Under the pieces are notes generated by a model that searched no databases, was not told the origin of the DNA, and saw only the letters and a program-made list of their open reading frames with translations. A stretch of 64,000 bases of DNA from a virus, in IMG/VR virus record IMGVR_UViG_3300030419_003599, positions 1-64,000 of that record. The stretch is one strand, 5' to 3'. Of the stretch, positions 7,340-13,974 are shown piece after piece. The position numbers and the translations under genes were made by a program. Every line of letters starts with the position of its first letter. Position 1 is the stretch's first letter.

Positions 7340-8494
7340 ATGCCCTCCGTTTTAGTGGAGCCTCCTATTGAAAAGGCAGCGCCTCTCGCTCTCGCCCCTA
7401 TTGCTGCAGGCACTGCTGCTACTGCTGGTGGTGTGGGTTTGGGCGCAAGAGCATTGGGTGCCATAGGAAGGTTATTCGGAAAAAAGCCGAAAGCGCCTAA
7501 AGCGCCTAAAGCGCCTGCTTCATTGCCTGCTAGTTCTAAAACAGCAATCAAACGCCCTACCCCAGTCGGTCATGTACCCGAGCCCCCTTCCCCAATAAAA
7601 CCAATAGCGCACTCTGACCCTTTTCAACATACACTAGATGTCATGCCTAAGCAACCGGGCGTACATACTGGTGCAGGCACAACAGTTACGCAAGAGGCTC
7701 TGGATATAGGAGGTCATACTGGTGCAGGCACAACAGTTACGCAAGAGGCTCTGGATATGAATATGGCGAAACCAGAGGTAAATCCTGTAGTGAGTGGTTT
7801 CAAAAGTGGGGCAGGGCAAGCGCTTGGATATGGTGCGCTAGGGGGCGCAATGACAGGAGGAGGAGGAGGCCAAAATCCTGCAATCCAAACTGCCCAACAG
7901 AGTGCTGCACAACAACAGCAGCACAATATGGATATGCAACAACAGGCTACTCAAGCCGCTGGTACTACTGCTGGGACTCAACCCGGTGTTGCATATGGTG
8001 ATACAGCCAAAAGTCTTGATAATTGGAAATTACTCCAAGAAGCAGATGCTCTTCGTAGCGGTGGAGACCCTTCTACTGCTAATCGTTTTGTGGCTGTGTC
8101 CAGAGCATTACAAAAACCGCAAGAGATTCGTAATAAGTTTATCCAAGATTATGGGCACCGAGCAGCCGAATTGCTTGGCGAAAAGGAACCAGAGTGGAGA
8201 GAGGCAGAGCATCTTTATGAGCAAGGCAAACAAAGTGCTGATTATAGAGATATGAGACAATCTCCGAGTGAATACGATGCTGAACAGCGTAACCAGTTTT
8301 TTGCTATGATGAGAAGATTAGGCATAGGTAAAGAAAGAGAACTGGCCGCTCAACAACGAGCAGAAGAGATGTTATCGCAACTAAGGCAAGATGACCCTTC
8401 TCAATATTTTTCCGATTTACCATTTAGAGTAGAAGGCTCAAATAATCCTATGGATTTAGGGCAAGAATGGCAAGAACTGCTTAAGCCAGAATGA
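7340..8494 (+). CDS. Ala/Gln-rich protein with C-terminal tag variant (384 aa)
   Basis: ATG 7340 is preferred over TTG 7337. The N-terminus is Ala/Gly/Pro-rich and hydrophobic (residues about 12-35), followed by KAPKAPKAPA repeats. A 51-base tandem duplication gives two copies of HTGAGTTVTQEALD. The middle is Gln-rich (QQSAAQQQQHNMDMQQQ) and the C-terminal third is helical and charged. The protein ends in NNPMDLGQEWQELLKPE, a stretched form of the tag (PMDL...W..LLK). The composition suits a scaffold or internal virion protein, but no family is recognised. First gene of the plus-strand cluster to 12572, divergent from the GNAT gene. Confidence 0.65.
   Translation: MPSVLVEPPIEKAAPLALAPIAAGTAATAGGVGLGARALGAIGRLFGKKPKAPKAPKAPASLPASSKTAIKRPTPVGHVPEPPSPIKPIAHSDPFQHTLDVMPKQPGVHTGAGTTVTQEALDIGGHTGAGTTVTQEALDMNMAKPEVNPVVSGFKSGAGQALGYGALGGAMTGGGGGQNPAIQTAQQSAAQQQQHNMDMQQQATQAAGTTAGTQPGVAYGDTAKSLDNWKLLQEADALRSGGDPSTANRFVAVSRALQKPQEIRNKFIQDYGHRAAELLGEKEPEWREAEHLYEQGKQSADYRDMRQSPSEYDAEQRNQFFAMMRRLGIGKERELAAQQRAEEMLSQLRQDDPSQYFSDLPFRVEGSNNPMDLGQEWQELLKPE
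7664..7758 (+). repeat. Tandem duplication, 51-base period, two copies
   Basis: Copies start at 7664 and 7715 and are identical over 44 bases, encoding HTGAGTTVTQEALD twice. Near-perfect identity suggests a recent duplication. Confidence 0.9.
8441..8485 (+). repeat. C-terminal tag variant (NNPMDLGQEWQELLK)
   Basis: Extended form of the EPM tag two codons before the stop, with three extra residues between PMDL and the W..LLK half. Weaker match than the EPM copies. Confidence 0.5.
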
Positions 8495-8543
8495 AGATAT
8501 AGAATGGTAAAGTTTAATTTGCCCTCTCGTGTGGCCTCATAAC

Positions 8544-9092
8544 ATGGTTTCGCATAGTGATGAGCAGCAAGCAGAAATTAGATTGATGGGTTTGATATTA
8601 GCCCAATCCCTATTTGTAGGAGTAGCAGTAGGTATTTTTAATGCTGAACTTTGGCTGAATCTAAATAGCCCTTTGCTAAATGGAATGACTTATTCTATGG
8701 GAGCATTTGCTATGCAAGGTCTTGGTTATTACATGTTCAAAATGTTCTTTCAACAAGGTATGGATGAAAGAATGCACATACAAGAAGGTGAAAGGCGCCG
8801 ACAGAGTCGTTATCGTGATATGCAACGAGTATTTGATGGCCGAAGAGAAGACCTTGAATTGAGAATGCAAGAAGCACAATTAGAAAATGAACTCCGTTGG
8901 ATGGAAAACAATCCCGGTAAAATCCCTACTTGGGCATCTCTTGAAAATCAAGAGAAACTATTCAATCCCACTCCTCCTTCCCATATTGCAGGTAGTCAGG
9001 AGGCTATCAATCTTGGAGTTTCTTTTGACAAGGCAGAAGAAAAAGAGAAAAAGCGGGGTTCAGACGGGAAGTTCAAAAAGAAGGATGACTGA
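8544..9092 (+). CDS. Membrane-anchored coiled-coil protein (182 aa)
   Basis: ATG 8544 is the likely start; GTG 8529 would add five residues. Two hydrophobic segments (about residues 12-32 and 42-65, LMGLILAQSLFVGVAVGIF and SMGAFAMQGLGYYMF in outline) are followed by a long charged helix with heptad character (RMHIQEGERRRQSRYRDMQ onward) and a Lys-rich end (KRGSDGKFKKKDD). No family is recognised. Two more genes with membrane or GTPase features follow in the same operon, which suggests a membrane-associated assembly. Confidence 0.65.
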   Translation: MVSHSDEQQAEIRLMGLILAQSLFVGVAVGIFNAELWLNLNSPLLNGMTYSMGAFAMQGLGYYMFKMFFQQGMDERMHIQEGERRRQSRYRDMQRVFDGRREDLELRMQEAQLENELRWMENNPGKIPTWASLENQEKLFNPTPPSHIAGSQEAINLGVSFDKAEEKEKKRGSDGKFKKKDD

Positions 9093-9101
9093 GGACTCTA
9101 T

Positions 9102-9347
9102 ATGGGACGCATCTTCAAAACACCAAGTGATAATGCAGTTGAAGAGACATTAAGAGCGATGCATACCCAAAATGTATTGGATAATACTTATGAAAAAACT
9201 GTGGGTTGGGTTAAAGTCTTACTACTAGGCACTGTAGCAGTATTCACTCTTTCCGCTGTTGAGTATTATACTGACTGGAACTTATGGGAATCTACAGGGA
9301 ACTGGCTATCTGAATGGGCCGAGCGCCAATTGGAAAAGTTGATTTGA
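9102..9347 (+). CDS. Small single-pass membrane protein (81 aa)
   Basis: GAGGA lies eight bases before ATG 9102. Residues about 37-55 (VKVLLLGTVAVFTLSAVEYY) form one transmembrane helix between a polar N-terminal half and a Trp-rich amphipathic tail (WNLWESTGNWLSEWAERQL). The stop directly abuts the ATG of the GTPase gene, so the two are probably co-translated. Function unknown; a partner of the GTPase is a reasonable guess. Confidence 0.65.
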   Translation: MGRIFKTPSDNAVEETLRAMHTQNVLDNTYEKTVGWVKVLLLGTVAVFTLSAVEYYTDWNLWESTGNWLSEWAERQLEKLI

Positions 9348-10064
9348 ATGTCAGCACTTGCTGGTTCAGCCCTTGTTGGGGGGATGGTATGGGCAAGAGA
9401 ATTGTGGAATTATTGGAAACCTCGTAAAGTCGGAGTTTATGGTCCACAATTAGTAGGGAAGACTACTCTTGATAGATTCATGACCACTCCGGGCGAAATG
9501 GAACCAATAGCGGAAGAAGAACGCACAACCCATTTCCGCATGATGGGTCGCTATGTTTTACCTCGCCCTACGCGTAAGCGCGTGCGTTGGAAGGGAGAGA
9601 AACGAGTTGTATATAGTTCTGATATAGGAGGGGATGAAAGATTCTGGAGCCTGTGGATTGATGATATGGTCCATAGGCAAGTAGAAGCGGTTGTATTCAT
9701 GTTTGATGATAGAGCAGCGAAAGGTGGAGATGAAGCAATCCAAGCAGTTGGCGGTTTCAAATATCTTGTAGACGCTCTCATCCATCGCCAATACCGCTAT
9801 CGTTCTCTTAAAACATGGTGGAAAGGAAAAAAGTATGCGCCTAAAATGGTTATGTTAGTTGCCAATAAAGCCGATAAATGGTGGGATGACGATGCCTCAG
9901 TATTATGGCAACAAGATAGAATTGGGGAGCACAAGGTGTTTGACCCATTTCGCCCTGACCTTATTCGTTTACAGAAGGCTGGCATCCCCACAAGGCGTGG
10001 TTTTATGGCCACTCGTATAGGCTGGCAAGTAGAAAATACTATGATAGACCTATTGAGTGGGTGA
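9348..10064 (+). CDS. Ras/Arf-superfamily-like small GTPase (238 aa)
   Basis: Three nucleotide-binding motifs are visible in order: P-loop GPQLVGKT (residues 32-39), a D-x-G-G switch II motif DIGG (92-95) followed by an aromatic cluster, and the guanine-specificity motif NKAD (173-176) after the strand MVMLVA. A candidate switch I Thr lies at 60-61. The D-x-G-G form is typical of Arf/SRPR-beta-type GTPases. Residues 3-16 are hydrophobic (ALAGSALVGGMVWA) and could anchor it to a membrane. No G5 motif is obvious and the basic insert RPTRKRVRWKGEKR before switch II is unusual. It follows two membrane-protein genes and may act with them at the host membrane. GTP binding is well supported; role unknown. 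Confidence 0.75.
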   Translation: MSALAGSALVGGMVWARELWNYWKPRKVGVYGPQLVGKTTLDRFMTTPGEMEPIAEEERTTHFRMMGRYVLPRPTRKRVRWKGEKRVVYSSDIGGDERFWSLWIDDMVHRQVEAVVFMFDDRAAKGGDEAIQAVGGFKYLVDALIHRQYRYRSLKTWWKGKKYAPKMVMLVANKADKWWDDDASVLWQQDRIGEHKVFDPFRPDLIRLQKAGIPTRRGFMATRIGWQVENTMIDLLSG

Positions 10065-10068
10065 TACC

Positions 10069-10104
10069 ATGAGCCCGCTTGACGCCGCTTGGACAATTTT
10101 GAAA
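10069..10104 (+). repeat. N-terminal tag variant (MSPLDAAWTILK)
   Basis: N-terminal form of the tag: start Met, then S-P-L-D-A-A-W-x-I-L-K. P, hydrophobic, D, A, W, L and K positions align with EPMDLAWRLLK. Confidence 0.65.
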
Positions 10105-10425
10105 TCTCGCCCTGTTTCATCTTCTGGAAAGCAGTATTCTCCTCAAGAATTGCAGCAATTGCGGGCTTTCGTTAATGCTAATATAGAAAGTCCTGACCCT
10201 AATTTACAGGCTCAAGCGCAGCAAATACTTGAAGAACTCACTACAGCCATGTCTTTTGCGGGCGGTCGTACCTCATTCAACACTCCTTCAGAGCCCATTG
10301 TCCCCGGCGCTGGGCCAGTTGTCCGTGGGGCCGGAGGCCCTGCTGCATCAGTAGGCGTTCGCCCGCCTTTACCTCCAGAACCTTCAGAAGAGGATGAGGA
10401 CGATGATAAGGCATTGCCCTCTTGA
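10069..10425 (+). CDS. Tagged Pro/acidic protein (118 aa)
   Basis: ATG 10069 is chosen over GTG 10057 because the protein then begins directly with the tag form MSPLDAAWTILK, matching MKPIDSAWAILK in the gene at 17928. Residues about 25-65 are helical (QELQQLRAFVNANIES...); the C-terminal half is Gly/Pro-rich with an acidic run (PSEEDEDDDK). It overlaps nothing functional downstream and is followed by the AbrB-like gene. Unknown function; tag and composition suggest a virion-associated or scaffold-like protein. Confidence 0.65.
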   Translation: MSPLDAAWTILKSRPVSSSGKQYSPQELQQLRAFVNANIESPDPNLQAQAQQILEELTTAMSFAGGRTSFNTPSEPIVPGAGPVVRGAGGPAASVGVRPPLPPEPSEEDEDDDKALPS

Positions 10426-10460
10426 GCAACCTTTTTCATCTGCCTTCATTTGGGAGGGAT

Positions 10461-10664
10461 ATGGCTTACCCCACAGACACGACACTCATAGTACGGACTT
10501 CTGCCAAAAGCGACTCTCTAAGAGTGACTATACCCCAATGGGTTGTTAGGCAAATGAGGCTTAAAGCAGGGCATAGAATGAGATGGGAGTTAAAGCCTGA
10601 TGGGGATGATTTCAAATTAGTCGCTAAGCCGCTTAAAAGGAAACCCAATAAGGAGGATAATTAA
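10461..10664 (+). CDS. AbrB/SpoVT-type DNA-binding regulator (67 aa)
   Basis: ATG 10461 is selected because GGGAGGG precedes it by two bases; the longer TTG frame at 10422 lacks a site. The sequence SLRVTIPQWVVRQMRLKAGH followed by RMRWELKPDGDDFKLVAKPL matches the swapped-hairpin fold of AbrB/MazE-like regulators: a beta strand, the TIP turn, a short helix, then K-x-G-x and two strands. Such dimers bind palindromic or A/T-rich DNA. The palindromes in the nearby divergent gaps are possible targets. The stop overlaps the next ATG (TAATG), so the regulator is coupled to the zinc protein downstream. Confidence 0.8.
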   Translation: MAYPTDTTLIVRTSAKSDSLRVTIPQWVVRQMRLKAGHRMRWELKPDGDDFKLVAKPLKRKPNKEDN

Positions 10665-11680
10665 TGTTGAACTTCGGGCTGCCTAGTATTGGTGGTCAAA
10701 CGCAGACCCAACAAGGGGCTCCTTTAGCCGGAGTAAATGAAGCACATATCAAAGCGCTTTCGCAGCAAGGCAATCCTGCTCTCACTTATGGTGAATTAAT
10801 GGAGCAGCAATCTGCTCAAACAGAGATGATGCGAGCCGCTGCTGAACAAAATATAGAAGTCCCTAAAGTTAATTTTTACCCAAGCCGCCATCCTAATCCG
10901 GTGAAAGCCCGTAAGCAAGATATCAAACAAGCATATCGTTTGCTTAGACCCGCTAAGCGTAGTATTTTCAGTCCTCGGCGTTGGTGGTTTGGCGGTAAAT
11001 ATCGTTATAATAAACACTCACATGTATGTGTAGTAGATGGTTGCGATTGTGAAACTCTTATCCGTTTTGATAATCTCTATATGCGCATTTCAGATGAAGA
11101 AAGCGGTCGTTCTCTCTATGAATCTTATTGGCTCAACCAAATAACTGGTGAACCTCAAGCCTTTGTAGCAAAAGAGGGAGTTACTGGTGGGCGTTCAATG
11201 AGAGGTACTTATTGTCCTGAGCATTTACATCTCTACCATTTACTCACAAAATGGGAACAAGAAGAAGATAAAGAACAAAAAGATAAACCTAAGAGCATTA
11301 GAGACCGAGTGAAACGAGGCGTATCTACTGTTGCTGTCCCTGTTTCTGTTGTAAAAAAGAAAGATAATACTCCGCCTATGTTACAAAAATATGAACAATT
11401 CTTTGCTGAATTAGATAAAGACTCTAAACGCTATAACGGAATTAATATCTTACATTACAAAAATCCTGTCACAGAATTAAACGATGTTACGATGATTGTT
11501 TTTGACCTTCGTATTTTCCAACACGAACTAGAACAAATGGAATCCCAAGCGGCAGAAGCCTTCCAAAATATGTTACAGCAACAGCAACAAATGCAGACTC
11601 AACAGGCATCAATAATGGCTCCCCAAGCAACTATAGCCGAGCAACAGGCTAATGAAGTGCCTATGGTTCAGGAGCAGTGA
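10664..11680 (+). CDS. Zinc-binding-like, Gln-rich protein (338 aa)
   Basis: Preceded by AAGGAGG at good spacing. The central part has a Cys/His cluster, HVCVVDGCDCETLIRF ... GTYCPEHLHLYH, that could bind one zinc. A basic patch (KARKQDIKQAYRLLRPAKRS) lies before it. The C-terminus is a long Gln/Met-rich stretch (QNMLQQQQQMQTQQASIM). No family is recognised. The neighbours (AbrB-like regulator before, Gly/Gln-rich protein after) suggest a structural or DNA-associated role; not more can be said. Confidence 0.6.
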   Translation: MLNFGLPSIGGQTQTQQGAPLAGVNEAHIKALSQQGNPALTYGELMEQQSAQTEMMRAAAEQNIEVPKVNFYPSRHPNPVKARKQDIKQAYRLLRPAKRSIFSPRRWWFGGKYRYNKHSHVCVVDGCDCETLIRFDNLYMRISDEESGRSLYESYWLNQITGEPQAFVAKEGVTGGRSMRGTYCPEHLHLYHLLTKWEQEEDKEQKDKPKSIRDRVKRGVSTVAVPVSVVKKKDNTPPMLQKYEQFFAELDKDSKRYNGINILHYKNPVTELNDVTMIVFDLRIFQHELEQMESQAAEAFQNMLQQQQQMQTQQASIMAPQATIAEQQANEVPMVQEQ

Positions 11681-12312
11681 GTGTTATGGGGATGTTTGAT
11701 AGGCAGCCGACTGCAACTGGGACAAGATTGAACTTAGGAGCGACCGGTGCTCCGGCTTATAATGGCGCTGCCGCAAACCCATTTGCGCAAGCGAGACAAC
11801 CTATTGGAGGTGCTTTTGGTGGTGGTGTGGCATCTGCTTTTGGTATGCAACAACCTGTGCAACAACAAGTGACTCCTCCAAATGAAACTGAAATCCTTAT
11901 TCATCTACTCAATAGTGGATATCCGATAGAGCGTTGGCTTACAGGCGCTGGCTTCCAATCATTTGTTCAAATGTTATCAGTAATGATGGAATTGGCTGTA
12001 GTCAATTTCTTTCGTGATGCCAAGTTCGTAATTGATGATGATACTGGGTCAATGATTCTTGACCCTACATCTTTATCCACTGAAATGCAGACACTATCTA
12101 GTGAAAATGTGGTAAGTGAGTTCGCCAATGTGCTAGCAGAAGCAGAGAAAACTAAGACAGAAGCAACTGCCCTCCAAACAGAGATTGCCACTTATTCTCA
12201 ACAGAGCATGATGGGTTCTGCTCTTGATGCTGCTCTTGCTAATGAAGGATTTATGGAAAAGATGGGTAGTGGCATTGGCTCATTGGGCCGCGGATTTATA
12301 GGAATGAAGTGA
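11677..12312 (+). CDS. Hypothetical protein with Gly/Gln-rich head and helical tail (211 aa)
   Basis: GTG 11677 overlaps the previous stop; ATG 11686 is an equally plausible start nine bases on. The first 65 residues are Gly/Ala/Gln-rich and probably disordered. Residues about 70-135 are hydrophobic-helical (EILIHLLNSGYPIERWLTGA, then MMELAVVNFF). The rest is a Glu/Ala-rich coiled-coil stretch ending in GSGIGSLGRGFIGMK. No known family. The position in the cluster and an Ala/Gly-rich head similar to the protein at 7340 suggest related roles. Confidence 0.6.
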   Translation: MSVMGMFDRQPTATGTRLNLGATGAPAYNGAAANPFAQARQPIGGAFGGGVASAFGMQQPVQQQVTPPNETEILIHLLNSGYPIERWLTGAGFQSFVQMLSVMMELAVVNFFRDAKFVIDDDTGSMILDPTSLSTEMQTLSSENVVSEFANVLAEAEKTKTEATALQTEIATYSQQSMMGSALDAALANEGFMEKMGSGIGSLGRGFIGMK

Positions 12313-12317
12313 TTAAA

Positions 12318-12572
12318 ATGATTAAACCTCCAGAAATGACAGGATTTGTACCTAAAGGGCTTGCTCATACTACTATGGATATTTTTAATCCCAAAAAGAA
12401 AGTAATAGTTGATATGATAATGGTTCAACTTTTGAGTCTCATAATTGTGTTTATGGGCGTCCTTGCTTTTGCCAACCAAAAGTTGGATGCTGCAGATATG
12501 TCATATGTCATGGCAGGTTTATTTTTTAGTCTCATAATGCTAGGCGGAGTTTATGGTCGTATAGCGAGATAG
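12318..12572 (+). CDS. Small membrane protein with two transmembrane helices (84 aa)
   Basis: ATG 12318 is preferred (GTGATT upstream); GTG 12309 is the alternative. After about 32 polar residues come two hydrophobic helices (VDMIMVQLLSLIIVFMGVLA and SYVMAGLFFSLIMLGGV) separated by a short polar loop, then a basic tip (YGRIAR). Size and topology are compatible with a holin, but no endolysin gene is in the window, so this is only a possibility. Last gene of the plus-strand cluster; it converges with the zinc-ribbon gene on the other strand. Confidence 0.6.
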   Translation: MIKPPEMTGFVPKGLAHTTMDIFNPKKKVIVDMIMVQLLSLIIVFMGVLAFANQKLDAADMSYVMAGLFFSLIMLGGVYGRIAR

Positions 12573-12574
12573 CA

Positions 12575-12829
12575 CTACCATTTATCTAAAGGGCATTTAC
12601 TACTACTTAAACTAGTTTTAACCCTCATTTGGCAGCCACATTCACGGCACATATTGAGAGTCTTATTCCAACTAGGGCAAATCTCACAAATTGCTCTTCT
12701 TTCGGCCTTTTTCTCCTTTGAAACAAACCTACGATTAACCACATCTCCTGCCGCTTTGTAGAGTTCAGCGGCACGCGAACGCGGTGCTCTGGAGAGCCTC
12801 TTCATCGGCTTTATGGTAAAGTGGCTCAT
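12575..12829 (-). CDS. DUF6171-like zinc-ribbon protein (84 aa)
   Basis: Minus-strand protein with a basic N-terminus (KPMKRLSRAPRSRAAELYK) and a C-terminal cysteine pattern, ICEICPSWNKTLNMCRECGC followed by a conserved-looking M-x-x-K and a final CPLDKW. This resembles the small zinc-ribbon proteins often found near terminase genes of tailed viruses (DUF6171 type). Their role is unknown; nucleic-acid or packaging-motor binding has been suggested by context only. Isolated on this strand and divergent from the zinc/HTH gene at 12869. Confidence 0.65.
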   Translation of the reverse strand: MSHFTIKPMKRLSRAPRSRAAELYKAAGDVVNRRFVSKEKKAERRAICEICPSWNKTLNMCRECGCQMRVKTSLSSSKCPLDKW

Positions 12830-12851
12830 TGTAAAGACTTATCCACCGAGC

Positions 12852-12868
12852 CACCCTCACAGAGGGTG
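12852..12868 (+). promoter_or_regulatory. Hairpin directly before the zinc/HTH gene
   Basis: CACCCTC-ACA-GAGGGTG is a perfect 7-bp stem with a 3-base loop ending one base before ATG 12869. The 3' arm contains GAGGGTG, the only ribosome-binding-like sequence there. It resembles the hairpin at 7259-7278 and the CCCTCAC/GTGAGGG pair at 5159-5219. Confidence 0.5.
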
Positions 12869-13558
12869 ATGGCAGAGCGAGAGCGAGTGACAAAGAGGTC
12901 ATGCTCTTTCTGTCAATGTGATGAAAGAGACGAGTTAGAAGAACAACTTCAACAAGGTCTTATCTCCACTAAAGAACTAGACCGAGATATGGGTTGGAGG
13001 GCTAATACTGCTGACCGCCATTTCCGTAATCATATGGGAGATTATGTTAGAGGAGCGAATCCTTCTTGCCCTATATGCTCTCATCCGAATAGAGCCAATA
13101 TTGAGCGTTCTTATTACGAAGGGGAAATAGGTAGTGAGGCTATTGCCGAAGAAGCAGGAGTCCCAGAATCTACTGTTTATCATCATATGAGACTTCATTT
13201 CCAACCACTTGTTCAACAAACCGCAGCATTTGAAGTGGCTCTTGCGGCAGGAACCGAGGTCCAAACATTGCGTGAGAATGTAGAGGCACTTAACCATAAA
13301 TTACAACAATTGATGAGTGAAGGGAGTGTCCATGAAGAAGGATTCGTAAGAGATGCAGTAACTCTACACAAAGAAGTTCGTGAAAGTATCAAGGATTTAT
13401 TGAAGTTTGAAGAGAAATGGGGTGGGGAACCAGAAGCCCAAACTGTCAATAATACGATTAATGTACTAAAAGTAGAATTAGCGCAAGAATCTCCAGATGT
13501 TTGGCGCAGACTCAAGAAGCGTCTTTTGGAACAAGGAGATGTAGAGGTGATTGAATGA
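12869..13558 (+). CDS. Tandem zinc-knuckle/HTH protein, candidate small terminase subunit
   Basis: ATG 12869 is chosen; GTG 12821 would extend over the divergent regulatory gap. Two similar units follow each other: CSFCQCDERDELEEQLQQG with a helix-turn-helix-like stretch ending RHFRNHMG (residues 12-58), and CPICSHPNRANIERSYYEG with EAIAEEAGVPESTVYHHMRLHF (about 68-112). Each combines a C-x2-C pair, a helix, an HTH and an H-x3-H end. The C-terminal half is coiled coil. Such DNA-binding units before terminase genes suit a small terminase subunit that recognises packaging sites, but TerL is 5 kb downstream; a regulator is the alternative. Confidence 0.6.
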   Translation: MAERERVTKRSCSFCQCDERDELEEQLQQGLISTKELDRDMGWRANTADRHFRNHMGDYVRGANPSCPICSHPNRANIERSYYEGEIGSEAIAEEAGVPESTVYHHMRLHFQPLVQQTAAFEVALAAGTEVQTLRENVEALNHKLQQLMSEGSVHEEGFVRDAVTLHKEVRESIKDLLKFEEKWGGEPEAQTVNNTINVLKVELAQESPDVWRRLKKRLLEQGDVEVIE

Positions 13559-13974
13559 AAGGCGTCCATGTCCCAATGAATATTTTATTGGCTTATGGCA
13601 CTCCATTCACCCATTTGTTACATGGGTCTGGCGCATTAGAAGATGATGAAATTGGTCCATTTTATGATGGAGTCCATGAATGTGTAAGCCGTTGGCTCCA
13701 TTATCTCAATCAACAGGTAGAGAATCCTCAAATGCAATCTTTCTATACACCAGTTGAGAATCTTCGCTCAGATTTGCTAGACCTTATTCATGAAGATGGT
13801 TGGGATACTTTTGAAATTAGAGATAGAGCGCGCCATGCTCTTATTGAGTTTGAACATATTTGTTCGGATATGGCTCGCTCTTTTACTCATCCACCTAGAG
13901 TGAAAGAGTTTTATCACAATCTTGCCAGCAGAAGTCGTGCTACGCTTGAGCGATTAGTGGAAGGTGAAGTATAA
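13555..13974 (+). CDS. Hypothetical helical protein (139 aa)
   Basis: ATG overlaps the previous stop (ATGA), and GAGGTGATTG lies upstream. The protein is mainly helical with scattered acidic and aromatic residues (FYDGVHECVSRWLHYLNQQ; DLIHEDGWDTFEIRDRARHA) and has no recognised motif. It is coupled to the candidate small terminase upstream and the tagged protein downstream (ATAATG overlap), so it probably belongs to the head or packaging module. No specific function can be assigned. Confidence 0.6.
   Translation: MKGVHVPMNILLAYGTPFTHLLHGSGALEDDEIGPFYDGVHECVSRWLHYLNQQVENPQMQSFYTPVENLRSDLLDLIHEDGWDTFEIRDRARHALIEFEHICSDMARSFTHPPRVKEFYHNLASRSRATLERLVEGEV

Noticed and set aside
12821-12868. GTG start at 12821 for the zinc/HTH protein
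   Set aside because: It would read through the divergent regulatory gap and the hairpin, and overlap the start of the opposite gene. ATG 12869 starts directly before the first zinc unit.
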